From Gallibacterium genomosp. 1 (GTDB taxonomy: Bacteria > Pseudomonadota > Gammaproteobacteria > Enterobacterales > Pasteurellaceae), in contig NZ_JPXX01000001.1 of the NCBI RefSeq assembly GCF_000771875.1, positions 1 through 64,000 on the forward strand: a DNA stretch of 64,000 nt, written 5' to 3'. The position numbers were made by a program, and so were the translations under genes. Below the pieces are notes generated by a model that saw nothing but the letters and a program-made list of their open reading frames with translations, was not told the origin of the DNA and did not search any database. This document shows positions 28,683 to 38,155 of this stretch, piece after piece (the first letter of the stretch is position 1; each line of letters starts with the position of its first letter).

Positions 28683-28709
28683 AGTGGGGCATTTGCCCCA
28701 CTTTTTTGG
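28683..28709 (+). terminator. Intrinsic terminator of prmB
   Basis: AGTGGGGCA (28683-28691) / TGCCCCACT (28694-28702) followed by TTTTTT. Confidence 0.93.
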
Positions 28710-28922
28710 TTAAATAATTCAAGAGAAATAGTTAACTTATACCGATTCAAATAACGCAATGAATCACCTATCTGATGCTAGTTGCAGTATTCATTATATC
28801 AATCTGAATATAATTCTCTTTTTACTTTTAGCTTTACATTTCGTGACTATCATCACATCTTTTCTTTATGATTTTATTATAATAAAAACTTTATCAAACT
28901 AATATTTAGAAGGAACTTGAAT

Positions 28923-30014
28923 ATGAAGAAAGTATTTAAACTCACTGTAACTACTCTTTCTGTATTTATAGCCTGTAATGTTTATTCATCAGCACCAACA
29001 GTTGAAGTTTTACAGCCACAAATACAATACCAAAACCTTATCTCACAACGCCAAACAGTTGATAATTTATTGGAACAAGCACTTGAAATACAAAAATCTC
29101 CTGCAAGAGTTTCAAACTCAGGCTTTACCGCTAAGCTACCAAGTAATATGGAACAAATTTCCAATATTTTATTAACAGCCCATAAATTAGAACCATATAG
29201 AATAGACTTTGTTCTTGGTGCTGCAAATGCGAATATCTATAACGGGAATGTAGATAAAGCTATTGAATTATATAAAGAAGCATTAAATATTGCGCCGGAT
29301 GATGTCAAAACAAATATGTATTTATCCAGTTGGTATCGTTATCAAAATGATCCTCAAAATAGTGAAAAATATTTAAAACATTTAGAACAAATTGCACCAG
29401 AAAAAGCCTCTTTATTGAAACAAATGTTTGCAACTATTGATAAAGTAACTAAATTACCGATTACAGATAAATTAGATCGAAAATTAACGCAAAATGATGC
29501 CATTATAACTTTAGGTTATGCGCTAGATCCTGATGGAAGTATGAATGATGTTCTCATTCAGCGATTACAAAAAACATTAGAACTTGCTAAACAAAATCCT
29601 GAATCTCTCATTATCGTGACCGGTGGCGTTCCCAAAAATAATCAAACTGAAGGTAACTTAATGAAAGATTGGTTAATTAAGCAAGGTATTGAAGGTAAAA
29701 GAATTTTTGCAGAAAATTATGCTCGTTCTACAGTCGAAAATACCTTATTCTCCCGTTATGCTTTAGCTCACCATAATATTAAACATACCGTTTTAATTAG
29801 TTCAGGTAGCCACGTCAGACGAGGTCAAACTTTGCTTGAACTTGCTGTTAAAGAATCGGGCCCGCAAGGTATAACTATTGAAACTGTTGCAGCACTGGAT
29901 AAGCCTATTGCTGATTTACAAAAAGTTTCAGACAAGGAACTTTTAGGTATTTATCGCGATAGTTTAATCATTTTGGGATTACCAATGTTTAATAGCGGCG
30001 TACTTCACGATTAA
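28923..30014 (+). CDS. Exported TPR protein with YdcF/SanA-type DUF218 domain
   Basis: 363 residues. N-terminal signal MKKVFKLTVTTLSVFIACNV, probably cut after YSSA; FIAC is a poor lipobox, so lipidation is unlikely but possible. Residues about 80-150 contain TPR-like helices (IELYKEALNIAPDDVKTNMYLSS). Residues about 185-360 form a DUF218 domain: AIITLGYALDPDG, VTGGVP, RIFAENYARSTVENTLF and LISSGSHVRRG. DUF218 proteins such as SanA and ElyC are linked to cell-envelope integrity, but activity is poorly known. The ATG at 28923 follows AAGGA. Monocistronic. Confidence 0.82.
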   Translation: MKKVFKLTVTTLSVFIACNVYSSAPTVEVLQPQIQYQNLISQRQTVDNLLEQALEIQKSPARVSNSGFTAKLPSNMEQISNILLTAHKLEPYRIDFVLGAANANIYNGNVDKAIELYKEALNIAPDDVKTNMYLSSWYRYQNDPQNSEKYLKHLEQIAPEKASLLKQMFATIDKVTKLPITDKLDRKLTQNDAIITLGYALDPDGSMNDVLIQRLQKTLELAKQNPESLIIVTGGVPKNNQTEGNLMKDWLIKQGIEGKRIFAENYARSTVENTLFSRYALAHHNIKHTVLISSGSHVRRGQTLLELAVKESGPQGITIETVAALDKPIADLQKVSDKELLGIYRDSLIILGLPMFNSGVLHD

Positions 30015-30023
30015 TTCAAAAAT

Positions 30024-30049
30024 AATGGCGGAATGTTAATACCGCCATT
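30024..30049. terminator. Bidirectional hairpin between the DUF218 gene and gloB
   Basis: AATGGCGG (30024-30031) pairs with CCGCCATT (30042-30049) between convergent genes, followed by CTTCT on the plus strand. Confidence 0.7.
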
Positions 30050-30052
30050 CTT

Positions 30053-30751
30053 CTAAAACTTATCTTTTGCTTTACGTAATGCAATAAATTCTTCGACACT
30101 CTTACAACGTAAAAAAGGATTTAATGCTTTTTCTAAAGCTAATGTTGTCGGTAGTGTAGGCTTTTGCTCCTTGCGTAATTTCTCTATCTGTTGCGCATAA
30201 TCTTGAAGAGCATCGCTATTTTCTACCGTTTGCGCGAAGCGTAAATTACTCAACGTGTATTCGTGAGCGGCACAAATTATCGTATCATCCGGCAGCTGTT
30301 TAATTTTCTGTAAGGAAGCAAACATTTGCTGATAATCCTCTGTAAAAACCCTGCCACAACCCAAAGAAAATAAGGTATCACCACAAAAGAGATAATTATC
30401 CACCAGATAACTTAAATGACCTGCTGTATGTCCTCCGGTTTCCAAAATACGAATGGAATAATAAGGCGTATGTTGCATACCGGCACTGACAATATGTGTG
30501 GCTAAATTTCCCACTTCTGCTGGAGCATAAATCGGTGCAAACGGATAATATTTACGCAATTCAGCTACACCACCAGTATGATCACTATGATTATGAGTAA
30601 TTAAAATTGCTTCAATTTTAAGTTGGTGTTGCTGTAAAAAATCTTCAACCATCTCAGCTTCTGATGGATCAACAATTAATGCGTGCTGATTATCTCTGCT
30701 GTAACACCAAATATAGTTATCACTCAATGCCGGAATTGCCTTTAATAGCAT
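30053..30751 (-). CDS. gloB: Hydroxyacylglutathione hydrolase (glyoxalase II)
   Basis: Hydrolyses S-lactoylglutathione to lactate and glutathione in methylglyoxal detoxification. 232 residues of the metallo-beta-lactamase fold: metal motif THNHSDHTGG, then GGHTAGHLSY, FCGDTLFSLGCGR and CAAHEYT, all glyoxalase II signatures. The ATG follows the recD stop by four bases and shares its AGGAG ribosome site, so it is the last gene of a recB-recD-gloB unit. Slightly shorter than E. coli GloB (251). Confidence 0.95.
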   Translation of the reverse strand: MLLKAIPALSDNYIWCYSRDNQHALIVDPSEAEMVEDFLQQHQLKIEAILITHNHSDHTGGVAELRKYYPFAPIYAPAEVGNLATHIVSAGMQHTPYYSIRILETGGHTAGHLSYLVDNYLFCGDTLFSLGCGRVFTEDYQQMFASLQKIKQLPDDTIICAAHEYTLSNLRFAQTVENSDALQDYAQQIEKLRKEQKPTLPTTLALEKALNPFLRCKSVEEFIALRKAKDKF

Positions 30752-30755
30752 CCTC

Positions 30756-32684
30756 TTACTCCTTTTCCTTAAAAATCTGTTTAATTTGCTGTGCCAAACC
30801 GCTGTAACGCTGGGTTTGTGTTCGCACTGCCGTTTTCCAAATCGTTTCCCGACTAAATACCGTAAACTCCTGTTTCGCTCGGGTAATTGCGGTATAGATA
30901 AGTTCTTTACTCAACAGCGGATTATATTCTGCCGGCAATACCAGCACGGTACGCGTAAATTCAGAACCTTGCGATTTATGTACGGTCATCACATAAGCCG
31001 GCTCAACACTAGGCACTCGGCTTGATAACACTTCACGGAATCCTTGCTCTGCTTCAAACCAAACTTTTAAATCTCCGTTTTTATCAGGTAATACTAAACC
31101 TATATCGCCATTAAACAAGCGACTGTTGTTATCATTTTGCAAAACAATCACCGGCTTACCGAGATACCATTCGTGTGTGTGTTGAAAACGGATATATTTC
31201 TTACGCCGTAACTGTTCTGCAATGCGTTGATTTAACTGCTCCACACCGAATTGCCCGTTACGCAATGCACTTAACAAACGTGCTTGTTTAAATAACATAA
31301 ACGCCTTTGCAATCTCTGCCGGCTGCCAATTATTTTCACTTTGTACAAATTGAAAATAATCGGAATAAAGTTGAACTGCAAAATCCACCACCTGTTGATT
31401 GCTTGCTTCACCTTGTCGAAATAACGGCAGCACACGAATATCGTTATATTCAGAAAAAAGTTGCCAGCTTTCTTCAGCTTGACGTTGATTAACCGCCTTT
31501 GCCAACTGCCCAATTCCGGTATTTTGATTAAAACGATAGCTATGTTGCAAATGACAAAGCGTGTCACGAATAAAGTTCAGTTCATTACTAAATGCAAGCT
31601 GCTGTTCACAAACTGTTGCTAAAAAAGTCGCTTGTCGCTGGCTGTAATCAAATGATAAAAATTGCCCCAATTCCGCCATAATTGCACCGCTTTCCACCGA
31701 AGCCAATTGATCTTTATCACCTAAAAAGATCAATTTCGTACTCGGTTTTATGCTACGCAACAGTGTTGCCATCAATGCTAAATTAATCATTGAGGCTTCA
31801 TCAATCACTAACACATCAATATTGAGCGGCTGTTGCTGATGATAACGTGGTTGGCTGTTGGGACGCATCCCCAATAAACGGTGAATGGTGGCTGCTTCCT
31901 GTGGCAACGTTTGTGATAAATCAAGCGGTAAATGAATGTTTTGAATCGCCTGATGTAATGATTCCGTTAATCGTGTTGCTGCTTTTCCGGTCGGTGCGGC
32001 TAATCGAATATTGAGCCAAGACTGGTTGCGTATTTTCTGCAACCATTGCAAACCAAGCAACAATTTGGCAACCGTTGTCGTTTTTCCTGTACCTGGGCCA
32101 CCAGAAATAAAACTGATTGTTGATGAAAATGCCGTCGCTACCGCAATTTTCTGCCAGTCTGGCGATTGCTGAGAATGTGGAAATAATATTTGCAAAATTC
32201 GTTTCAAATCCATCAATTCATTCTGTTGATAGTGAATTAATCGACTATCGCTTAAACGTGCTGCAACATAGTGTTCATCTTGCCAAATTCGATGAAAATA
32301 GAGTGCATCAATTTCACCAATTTTTTTGCATACAATCGGTGTATTTTGCTGATCATTCACCGAAAAAGCCGGATGTTGTACTAAATTTGCTAACAATGCT
32401 TTCACATCATAAGGCACAAGCACATTCTCAATTTGTTGCAACAATGCCTGCTGTTCCGGCTGATATTTCAACTCGAACGGATTTTCTAATACACTTTTTG
32501 TCAAAAACAGACAACTATGCCCTTGTTGATTAGCAAAACTTAATAATGCAGCAAATAATGCAGCCAAATCATTAATCTCTTTTGTTTGCAACCGCCCTTG
32601 CCGTGCGATGTAATCGGCAAAATAGTAATCAATATTTTCAATCAATTTTTGATCACGTAATTGTTGTAATAATGCCAACATCAT
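30756..32684 (-). CDS. recD: Exodeoxyribonuclease V alpha subunit
   Basis: 5'-to-3' helicase subunit of RecBCD. 642 residues with Walker A SGGPGTGKTTTVAKL, DEAS motif in VLVIDEASMINLAL, KLIFLGDKDQLASVESG and the C-terminal UvrD-like MTVHKSQGSEFTRTVLV plus YTAITRAKQ. Its start overlaps the recB stop (ATGA), giving tight coupling. recC is not in this window; in Haemophilus it is also located apart from recB. Confidence 0.96.
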   Translation of the reverse strand: MMLALLQQLRDQKLIENIDYYFADYIARQGRLQTKEINDLAALFAALLSFANQQGHSCLFLTKSVLENPFELKYQPEQQALLQQIENVLVPYDVKALLANLVQHPAFSVNDQQNTPIVCKKIGEIDALYFHRIWQDEHYVAARLSDSRLIHYQQNELMDLKRILQILFPHSQQSPDWQKIAVATAFSSTISFISGGPGTGKTTTVAKLLLGLQWLQKIRNQSWLNIRLAAPTGKAATRLTESLHQAIQNIHLPLDLSQTLPQEAATIHRLLGMRPNSQPRYHQQQPLNIDVLVIDEASMINLALMATLLRSIKPSTKLIFLGDKDQLASVESGAIMAELGQFLSFDYSQRQATFLATVCEQQLAFSNELNFIRDTLCHLQHSYRFNQNTGIGQLAKAVNQRQAEESWQLFSEYNDIRVLPLFRQGEASNQQVVDFAVQLYSDYFQFVQSENNWQPAEIAKAFMLFKQARLLSALRNGQFGVEQLNQRIAEQLRRKKYIRFQHTHEWYLGKPVIVLQNDNNSRLFNGDIGLVLPDKNGDLKVWFEAEQGFREVLSSRVPSVEPAYVMTVHKSQGSEFTRTVLVLPAEYNPLLSKELIYTAITRAKQEFTVFSRETIWKTAVRTQTQRYSGLAQQIKQIFKEKE

Positions 32685-35600
32685 TCACCCCACAATTGAT
32701 CCAATTTTTCAATCAATTCAACAGACGGCTTCGTAAAATAAACCCCTGTTTGCGCATTATTCTGCACCGCCATTCCACGTAAAAACAGATAAAACACGCC
32801 ACCGAAATGTGTTTCATAGCGATAATTCGGATCACGCCATTTCAGATAACGATGTAATGCCAAACTGTAAATCAAATATTGCAAATCGTAACGTTGCGAT
32901 GAGATCGCTTTTGCCAATTTATCCGGCTGATAATATTCGATACCATCTCCTAAAAAATTACTTTTATAATCAATTAGATAATATTTTCCATTCTGTCTAA
33001 CAACCAGATCAACAAACCCTCGAATAACACCTTGAATCTCTTCAATCTGCACCGGATGTTGTTGATCATACAAAGGATGGTATTGTCTTAATATTTGGTT
33101 GAACTGTTGTTGATTAAATAAATTACCCAATTTGAGATAGAACTGCATTTCCATTAATTTATCTGTCGAAGCAACATTTGCCAAACAGCCCATTTCCGGC
33201 AATGGCTGTTGCAAAATATTGCTAAACCAAAGGTGTAATGGCTCAAGCCACTGTTCATCCAAACCAAGATACTGGCATAAGATTTGCAATGATTGCGTTT
33301 TTAGCAGCTGAGTAAAATCCAATTTTTCTAAAAAGGTGTGCAGCACTGAACCAACACCTGCTCCTTTCGGGAGATCAAACGGGGTAAAATGTTGAGGATA
33401 AATGGAAAGCGGCTTTGCTGAAGGCACTGTTTCTTCATCATCTACTTCAATTGCATTATCGGTATAATCTTGCGCATTATCGCTTAAATGTTCACCATAC
33501 AATGCTTGCAATTTCGCCTGTAAAGCGGAAAAACTGGTTACTCGCCAATTTTTTTCAATGTTTTGATGAAATTGCCGTGCTGATAAGTGACTTGGTGTTG
33601 CCGCCTTCATTTGAAATCTCATATCATCTACTTCAGTCACCTTTTGTATTTCATAATTATCTGCCAATGCTTGTGTCAATAATGTGGCATAACTCACCTC
33701 TTTTTGCTCAACGTTCTGTTGTCCGCCCAACAACAGATAATCCAACGCAGTTAACTTTTTGCTATCCCATTTGCTAAATTTATTATTGATTGCATTAAAG
33801 GTTGCTGGTACGCCCACAATTAATTGATATTTCGCCCGTGTCAACGCCACATAAAGCAAACGCATCTCTTCCGCTTTAACTTCTCTTTCCACTTTTTCCG
33901 GTTGCTGATTGTGTAGATCCCAAATTAATTGTTTCTGCTCATCGTGATAAAAACCAAACGCCTCTTTGCGGTTTGAAGCCGGATTTAAAATAAATGGCAA
34001 ACAAACGAGTGGATATTCCAAGCCTTTCGATTTATGAATAGTAATGATGCTAACAACATTTTGCTCCCGTTCCAAACGCAAACGGTTCTCTTCGCTATCA
34101 CTATTTCCGCTCAATTGTAATTCAAACCAATTAAGCAATGCCTCTTCATTCTGTTGTTGATTCATCGCTTGTTGCAATAATTCACTTAAATGCAATAAAT
34201 CAACCAAATAACGCTCGCTGAAATCAAATTGTTGCAACCGTAACGGAATCTGTTCCGCTTGGAAAAGTTGATACAGCATTGGTAACACACCTTGTGTCTG
34301 CCACACCGTTTGATAATGCAGTAAACGTTCAATCAACGCTGCCCACTCTGTTTCATTCTGTTTCAACTGATAAATTTGATCCGCTGTCAGTCCCCATAAG
34401 GTACAGCCTACAGCTGCCAACACCGCCCTTTCGTTAAACGGCGTTAAACAAGCACATAAAATACGATAAAGATCTTTTGCCGCCATACTGGTAAACACAT
34501 TGGAACGCTCCGATAAATAAACCGAAGCAATACCTTTTTGTGCCAAAGCGCGTCTGATAATGTCGCTCTCTTTACCATTACGCACCAAAATCGCAATATC
34601 CTTTGCGGTAATTGCCTGTTTCTCTTGTCCATCAGCACCAAAATAGGCGTTTCCTTGTTGTGAAATCGTCAATAACTGTTGCAAATGGGAAGCAAACGCC
34701 TGTGCCATTATCTCCATTGTGAGACCGTTGTTTTCATCCTGTGTTAATTGCAATAGTTGCCACGCTTTTTGCACCTGCCCCTGAACATAAAAAGCACTCG
34801 TTTGTTGTGCCGCTTCAACAGGAATAAATTCAATTTCATCCAAATAAAACGGATTTTTTGCGTTTAAAAACAAATTGTTAATGCTTTCAATCAATTTGGT
34901 ACTTGAGCGATAATTACGTTGTAACGTATAAATATGTTCTATCGCTTGGTGCTGTTCACTGCTATCTTTTATCGATAAATAGGTGAAAATATCCGCACCT
35001 CGAAAGCGATAAATCGCCTGTTTAGGATCGCCGATTACGGTAAATCCGGTGGTGGTTTCATTTGTTACAGCTTGTAGATAAATTTTTGAAAAAATGGCTA
35101 ACTGTACAGGATCAGTATCCTGAAACTCATCAATCATAGCAAACGGATATTGTTGGCGAATCAAAGCGATTAATTTGTGGGCTGACGGTTTTTGAAGAAC
35201 ATCACGCAACATCCGCAGCAAATCATCAAATTGCTTTTCATTATGGCTATCTTGATAGTCAAAAATGCGTTGCCGTAATTCTGCCACATAAAGATAGTGC
35301 ATTTTTTGGCAAAAATCATTTTGCGAAAACTGTTGCAAAAAATTTTTAAACTCAATCACAAAAGCTGGCAGTTCAACTTCTTTATTTTTCTTAAAATAGA
35401 TCGGCAACAATTTTTCCGCTAAGGAAATTCTCTGCTCAATCGTTGTTGTTGCCGAAAGTACTGCATCGAAATAATCAGTAAATTTTTTGGATTTTGAACG
35501 TTGCTGATTCAAGTTTTCTTCATACTGTTTGAACCAATCGATAAACTCTGCTAAATATTGTTGTTCAAGCCGTTGAAACTGTTGTAGTTGGTGCTGATAA

Positions 35601-36280
35601 TAATCCAATCCGGCACTTATATCGGTAAACGGTAACGTTTGATTGATTTTTGGCAGTTCCCCCTTTAACAGACGTTCATTCTGTTGAAACAATTTATCCG
35701 GAGTAACAAAAACCTGACGCACAATTTGAGCCTGTTCTGCCGAAATGGAATAAAATTTGTCTCGCCACAGCTGATAATTAACTTGCCGTAATTGCTCTCG
35801 ATTCTGTTCTAACAACTCAAATTTAAAACCTAAACCTGAATCAAAAGCATATTGACGCAAAATACGTTGGCAAAAACCGTGAATCGTAAAAATTGCTGCT
35901 TTATCAATATATTCACAAGCAAAAGATAAACGTTGGATTGCAAGTGGTAATTGTGCTTCGATATAAGGTAACAATGCTAGTAGCTCATTATCCTTAATTT
36001 CACTTTTATCACGATTTTGTTGATAACTCTCCAATAATTTTAACCACAATTGGGTTCTTTCACGAATGCGTTGACGCAATTCCCGTGTCGCATCCCGAGT
36101 GAACGTTACCACTAAAATCTGCTCAATATCCAGCGGCGTAGGAAAATTATTCTCTCCCACCTGTAACAATAAACGCAAATAGAGCGTAACCATCGTATAA
36201 GTTTTACCTGTGCCGGCAGAAGCTTCAATAATATTATTCTGTGCTAAAGGTAATGTAATCACATTCAGTGGCGTATTCAT
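32681..36280 (-). CDS. recB: Exodeoxyribonuclease V beta subunit
   Basis: 3'-to-5' helicase and nuclease of RecBCD, which repairs double-strand breaks and degrades foreign DNA. 1199 residues. N-terminal UvrD-like helicase: Walker A EASAGTGKTYTMVTLYLR, FAMIDEFQDTDPVQ, TVIGDPKQAIYRFRGAD, ITIHKSKGLEYPLV and LYVALTRAKYQL. The C-terminal nuclease domain carries GFVDLVV and LIDYKSN, holding the metal-binding Asp-Asp-Lys triad. The ATG at 36280 starts MNTPLNVITLPLA; an in-frame TTG lies three codons earlier. No strong ribosome site is visible for either. Confidence 0.96.
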   Translation of the reverse strand: MNTPLNVITLPLAQNNIIEASAGTGKTYTMVTLYLRLLLQVGENNFPTPLDIEQILVVTFTRDATRELRQRIRERTQLWLKLLESYQQNRDKSEIKDNELLALLPYIEAQLPLAIQRLSFACEYIDKAAIFTIHGFCQRILRQYAFDSGLGFKFELLEQNREQLRQVNYQLWRDKFYSISAEQAQIVRQVFVTPDKLFQQNERLLKGELPKINQTLPFTDISAGLDYYQHQLQQFQRLEQQYLAEFIDWFKQYEENLNQQRSKSKKFTDYFDAVLSATTTIEQRISLAEKLLPIYFKKNKEVELPAFVIEFKNFLQQFSQNDFCQKMHYLYVAELRQRIFDYQDSHNEKQFDDLLRMLRDVLQKPSAHKLIALIRQQYPFAMIDEFQDTDPVQLAIFSKIYLQAVTNETTTGFTVIGDPKQAIYRFRGADIFTYLSIKDSSEQHQAIEHIYTLQRNYRSSTKLIESINNLFLNAKNPFYLDEIEFIPVEAAQQTSAFYVQGQVQKAWQLLQLTQDENNGLTMEIMAQAFASHLQQLLTISQQGNAYFGADGQEKQAITAKDIAILVRNGKESDIIRRALAQKGIASVYLSERSNVFTSMAAKDLYRILCACLTPFNERAVLAAVGCTLWGLTADQIYQLKQNETEWAALIERLLHYQTVWQTQGVLPMLYQLFQAEQIPLRLQQFDFSERYLVDLLHLSELLQQAMNQQQNEEALLNWFELQLSGNSDSEENRLRLEREQNVVSIITIHKSKGLEYPLVCLPFILNPASNRKEAFGFYHDEQKQLIWDLHNQQPEKVEREVKAEEMRLLYVALTRAKYQLIVGVPATFNAINNKFSKWDSKKLTALDYLLLGGQQNVEQKEVSYATLLTQALADNYEIQKVTEVDDMRFQMKAATPSHLSARQFHQNIEKNWRVTSFSALQAKLQALYGEHLSDNAQDYTDNAIEVDDEETVPSAKPLSIYPQHFTPFDLPKGAGVGSVLHTFLEKLDFTQLLKTQSLQILCQYLGLDEQWLEPLHLWFSNILQQPLPEMGCLANVASTDKLMEMQFYLKLGNLFNQQQFNQILRQYHPLYDQQHPVQIEEIQGVIRGFVDLVVRQNGKYYLIDYKSNFLGDGIEYYQPDKLAKAISSQRYDLQYLIYSLALHRYLKWRDPNYRYETHFGGVFYLFLRGMAVQNNAQTGVYFTKPSVELIEKLDQLWGE

Positions 36281-36332
36281 TCTGTTCAAATTTACTTTAA
36301 TAGAAATTAAAAGATTGGCTTGTTTAAATGAG

Positions 36333-36363
36333 AAGGTTGCCGAGCAACTGCTACGACAACCTT
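36333..36363 (-). terminator. Hairpin between ychN and recB
   Basis: AAGGTTG (36333-36339) pairs with CAACCTT (36357-36363); an inner GTTGC/GCAAC pairing competes. It lies just after the ychN stop; no strong T-run, so moderate confidence. Confidence 0.5.
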
Positions 36364-36370
36364 AATAATA

Positions 36371-36727
36371 TTAGAAAGTTAATACTTTATCCGCCCATAA
36401 AGTCCATTCGGCAACATCTGCTAATGTGCCTAATGACACCCCTTCAATCAGCGGCTGTTTAGAGATCGCTCGTGCATTTGTGCAAGTGGTACATAATTTT
36501 ACCTCTACCCCTAAACCGGTCAAAATGGCTAATACTTCCTGAACATTTGCACCTTCTTTAGGACTTTGCCCTTTTAAACCGGACAATACGGCATCAGAAA
36601 AACAGAAAATTTTCATTTCTACATCTTGGTTGTGTTCTTCTTTTAATGCCAATGCAAAACGCAACGCATTGAAAGTTTTTTCACCGCCATAAGGTGAATC
36701 ATTTAAAATATAAAGTAGCTTTTGCAT
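36371..36727 (-). CDS. ychN: DsrE/DsrF-like family protein YchN
   Basis: 118 residues, same length class and order of motifs as E. coli YchN: MQKLLYILNDSPYGGEKTFN, FCFSDAVLSGLKGQ, and VKLCTTCTNARAI with a paired-cysteine motif. C-terminus WTLWADKVLTF is nearly identical to YchN. The DsrE fold forms a hexamer and related proteins carry sulfur on cysteine, but YchN's own role is not established. Nine bases downstream of the NCS2 permease gene, so probably co-transcribed. Confidence 0.9.
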   Translation of the reverse strand: MQKLLYILNDSPYGGEKTFNALRFALALKEEHNQDVEMKIFCFSDAVLSGLKGQSPKEGANVQEVLAILTGLGVEVKLCTTCTNARAISKQPLIEGVSLGTLADVAEWTLWADKVLTF

Positions 36728-36736
36728 AGTAACCCC

Positions 36737-38044
36737 TTAATTTACAAAAATAATTTTAAGTAAAAATAATACAGCGATTAACCAGACCGGAATAGAAACC
36801 TCTTTGGCTTTTCCGGTAAAGAATTTCATCACACAGTAACTGATAAAACCAAGTGCAATCCCTTCGGTAATTGAGTAGGTAAATGGCATCATCGCCGCAG
36901 TAATAAACGCTGGTGTTGCCTCGGTTAAATCATCCCAACGCACTTTGATTAAACTGGAAGACATCAAAATACCAACATAGATCAATGCTCCAGCAGTTGC
37001 ATATGGCGGCACAATAGACGCCAATGGCGAAATAAACATCACTATTAAGAACAAAATACCGACAACTACTGCAGTTAAACCGGTACGTCCTCCGACCGAC
37101 ACGCCGGCACTGCTTTCAATATAAGCGGTAACAGAAGAAGTCCCCAGATAAGCGCCTGTTACAGAACTGATACTATCGACATAAAGTGCCTGTTTCATTT
37201 TCGGGAAAGTGCCTTGAGCATTGCTGATGCCGGCTTTATCGGTTACCCCCAACAAGGTGCCTGAAGAGTCAAACAAATTCACTAACATAAAAGAGAAAAT
37301 AATACCTAATAAATCACCTTGTAATGCACCGCCGATATCTACCTGACCGACAACGGAAGTAATGCTTGGTGGCATAGAGAAAATACCGTTAAATTCAGTT
37401 TTACCCAAAAGCAATGAAAGCACGGTAGTAACAATAATTGAAACCAACACCGAGGCGTGAATATTCTTAGATGAGAGAATGACAATAATGAAAAAGCCTA
37501 AAATGCCAAGTAAAACAGTCGATGAATGAAGATCACCCAAAGACATTAACGTCGCTTCATTCGGCACGATAATGCCGGCGTTATGAAAGCCCATTAAAGC
37601 AATGAATAAGCCGATTCCGGCAGTAATTCCGACACGCAAGCTGAGTGGAATTGAAGCGATGAGCCAATAACGGATTTGAAACAAGGTTAAAGTCAATAAC
37701 CCAACTGCACCCCAAAAGATCGTTCCCATTCCGACCTGCCAAGATAAACCGATTTTGCTCACGACAACATAAGCAAAAAAGGCGTTTAACCCCATTGCCG
37801 GTGCTAAAGCAACCGGTAAATTGGCAAATAATCCCATAAAAATACTACCGAACGCCGCAATCAGACAGGTCGTAACAAACACGACTTGCGTATCCATCCC
37901 AGCCACACCGAGAATAGACGGATTAACGAACACAATATAGACCATTGTCAGAAAGGTGGTAATCCCAGCGATAATTTCAGTTTTAACATCTGTATTATGC
38001 TGTTCCAAATGGAAAAACTTCGCTAAAAAGCATTGATTTTGCAT
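36737..38044 (-). CDS. NCS2-family purine permease (adenine or guanine/hypoxanthine)
   Basis: 435-residue inner-membrane transporter of the AzgA-like NCS2 branch, about 12-14 segments. Signatures: VKTEIIAGITTFLTMVYIVF near the N-terminus, APAMGLNAFFAYVVV, LFDSSGTLLGVTDKAG and TSSVTAYIESSAGVSVGGRTGLTAVV. This branch takes up purine bases with protons (E. coli AdeP, GhxP); substrate cannot be decided by reading. A hairpin 32 bases before the ATG lies in the leader. ychN follows. Confidence 0.9.
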   Translation of the reverse strand: MQNQCFLAKFFHLEQHNTDVKTEIIAGITTFLTMVYIVFVNPSILGVAGMDTQVVFVTTCLIAAFGSIFMGLFANLPVALAPAMGLNAFFAYVVVSKIGLSWQVGMGTIFWGAVGLLTLTLFQIRYWLIASIPLSLRVGITAGIGLFIALMGFHNAGIIVPNEATLMSLGDLHSSTVLLGILGFFIIVILSSKNIHASVLVSIIVTTVLSLLLGKTEFNGIFSMPPSITSVVGQVDIGGALQGDLLGIIFSFMLVNLFDSSGTLLGVTDKAGISNAQGTFPKMKQALYVDSISSVTGAYLGTSSVTAYIESSAGVSVGGRTGLTAVVVGILFLIVMFISPLASIVPPYATAGALIYVGILMSSSLIKVRWDDLTEATPAFITAAMMPFTYSITEGIALGFISYCVMKFFTGKAKEVSIPVWLIAVLFLLKIIFVN

Positions 38045-38075
38045 AAAAAAATACCTGTATGATAAACAAAAAAAG

Positions 38076-38113
38076 AAAGGAAAAGCGAGTAACAGGCTTT
38101 TCCTTTTAATTCT
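38076..38113 (-). promoter_or_regulatory. Terminator-like hairpin overlapping the predicted permease promoter
   Basis: AAAGGAAAAGC (38076-38086) pairs with GCTTTTCCTTT (38096-38106); on the minus strand it runs into CTTTTTTT, fitting termination of ybjD. Immediately upstream on the same strand is an extended -10, TGCTAGAAT (-10 at 38113-38108), whose start would fall at the hairpin. Any permease transcript from there carries or must pass this hairpin. Confidence 0.6.
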
Positions 38114-38155
38114 AGCAAAAAATGACTGACAGTTTTTGAGAAAAATTGAAATTTT

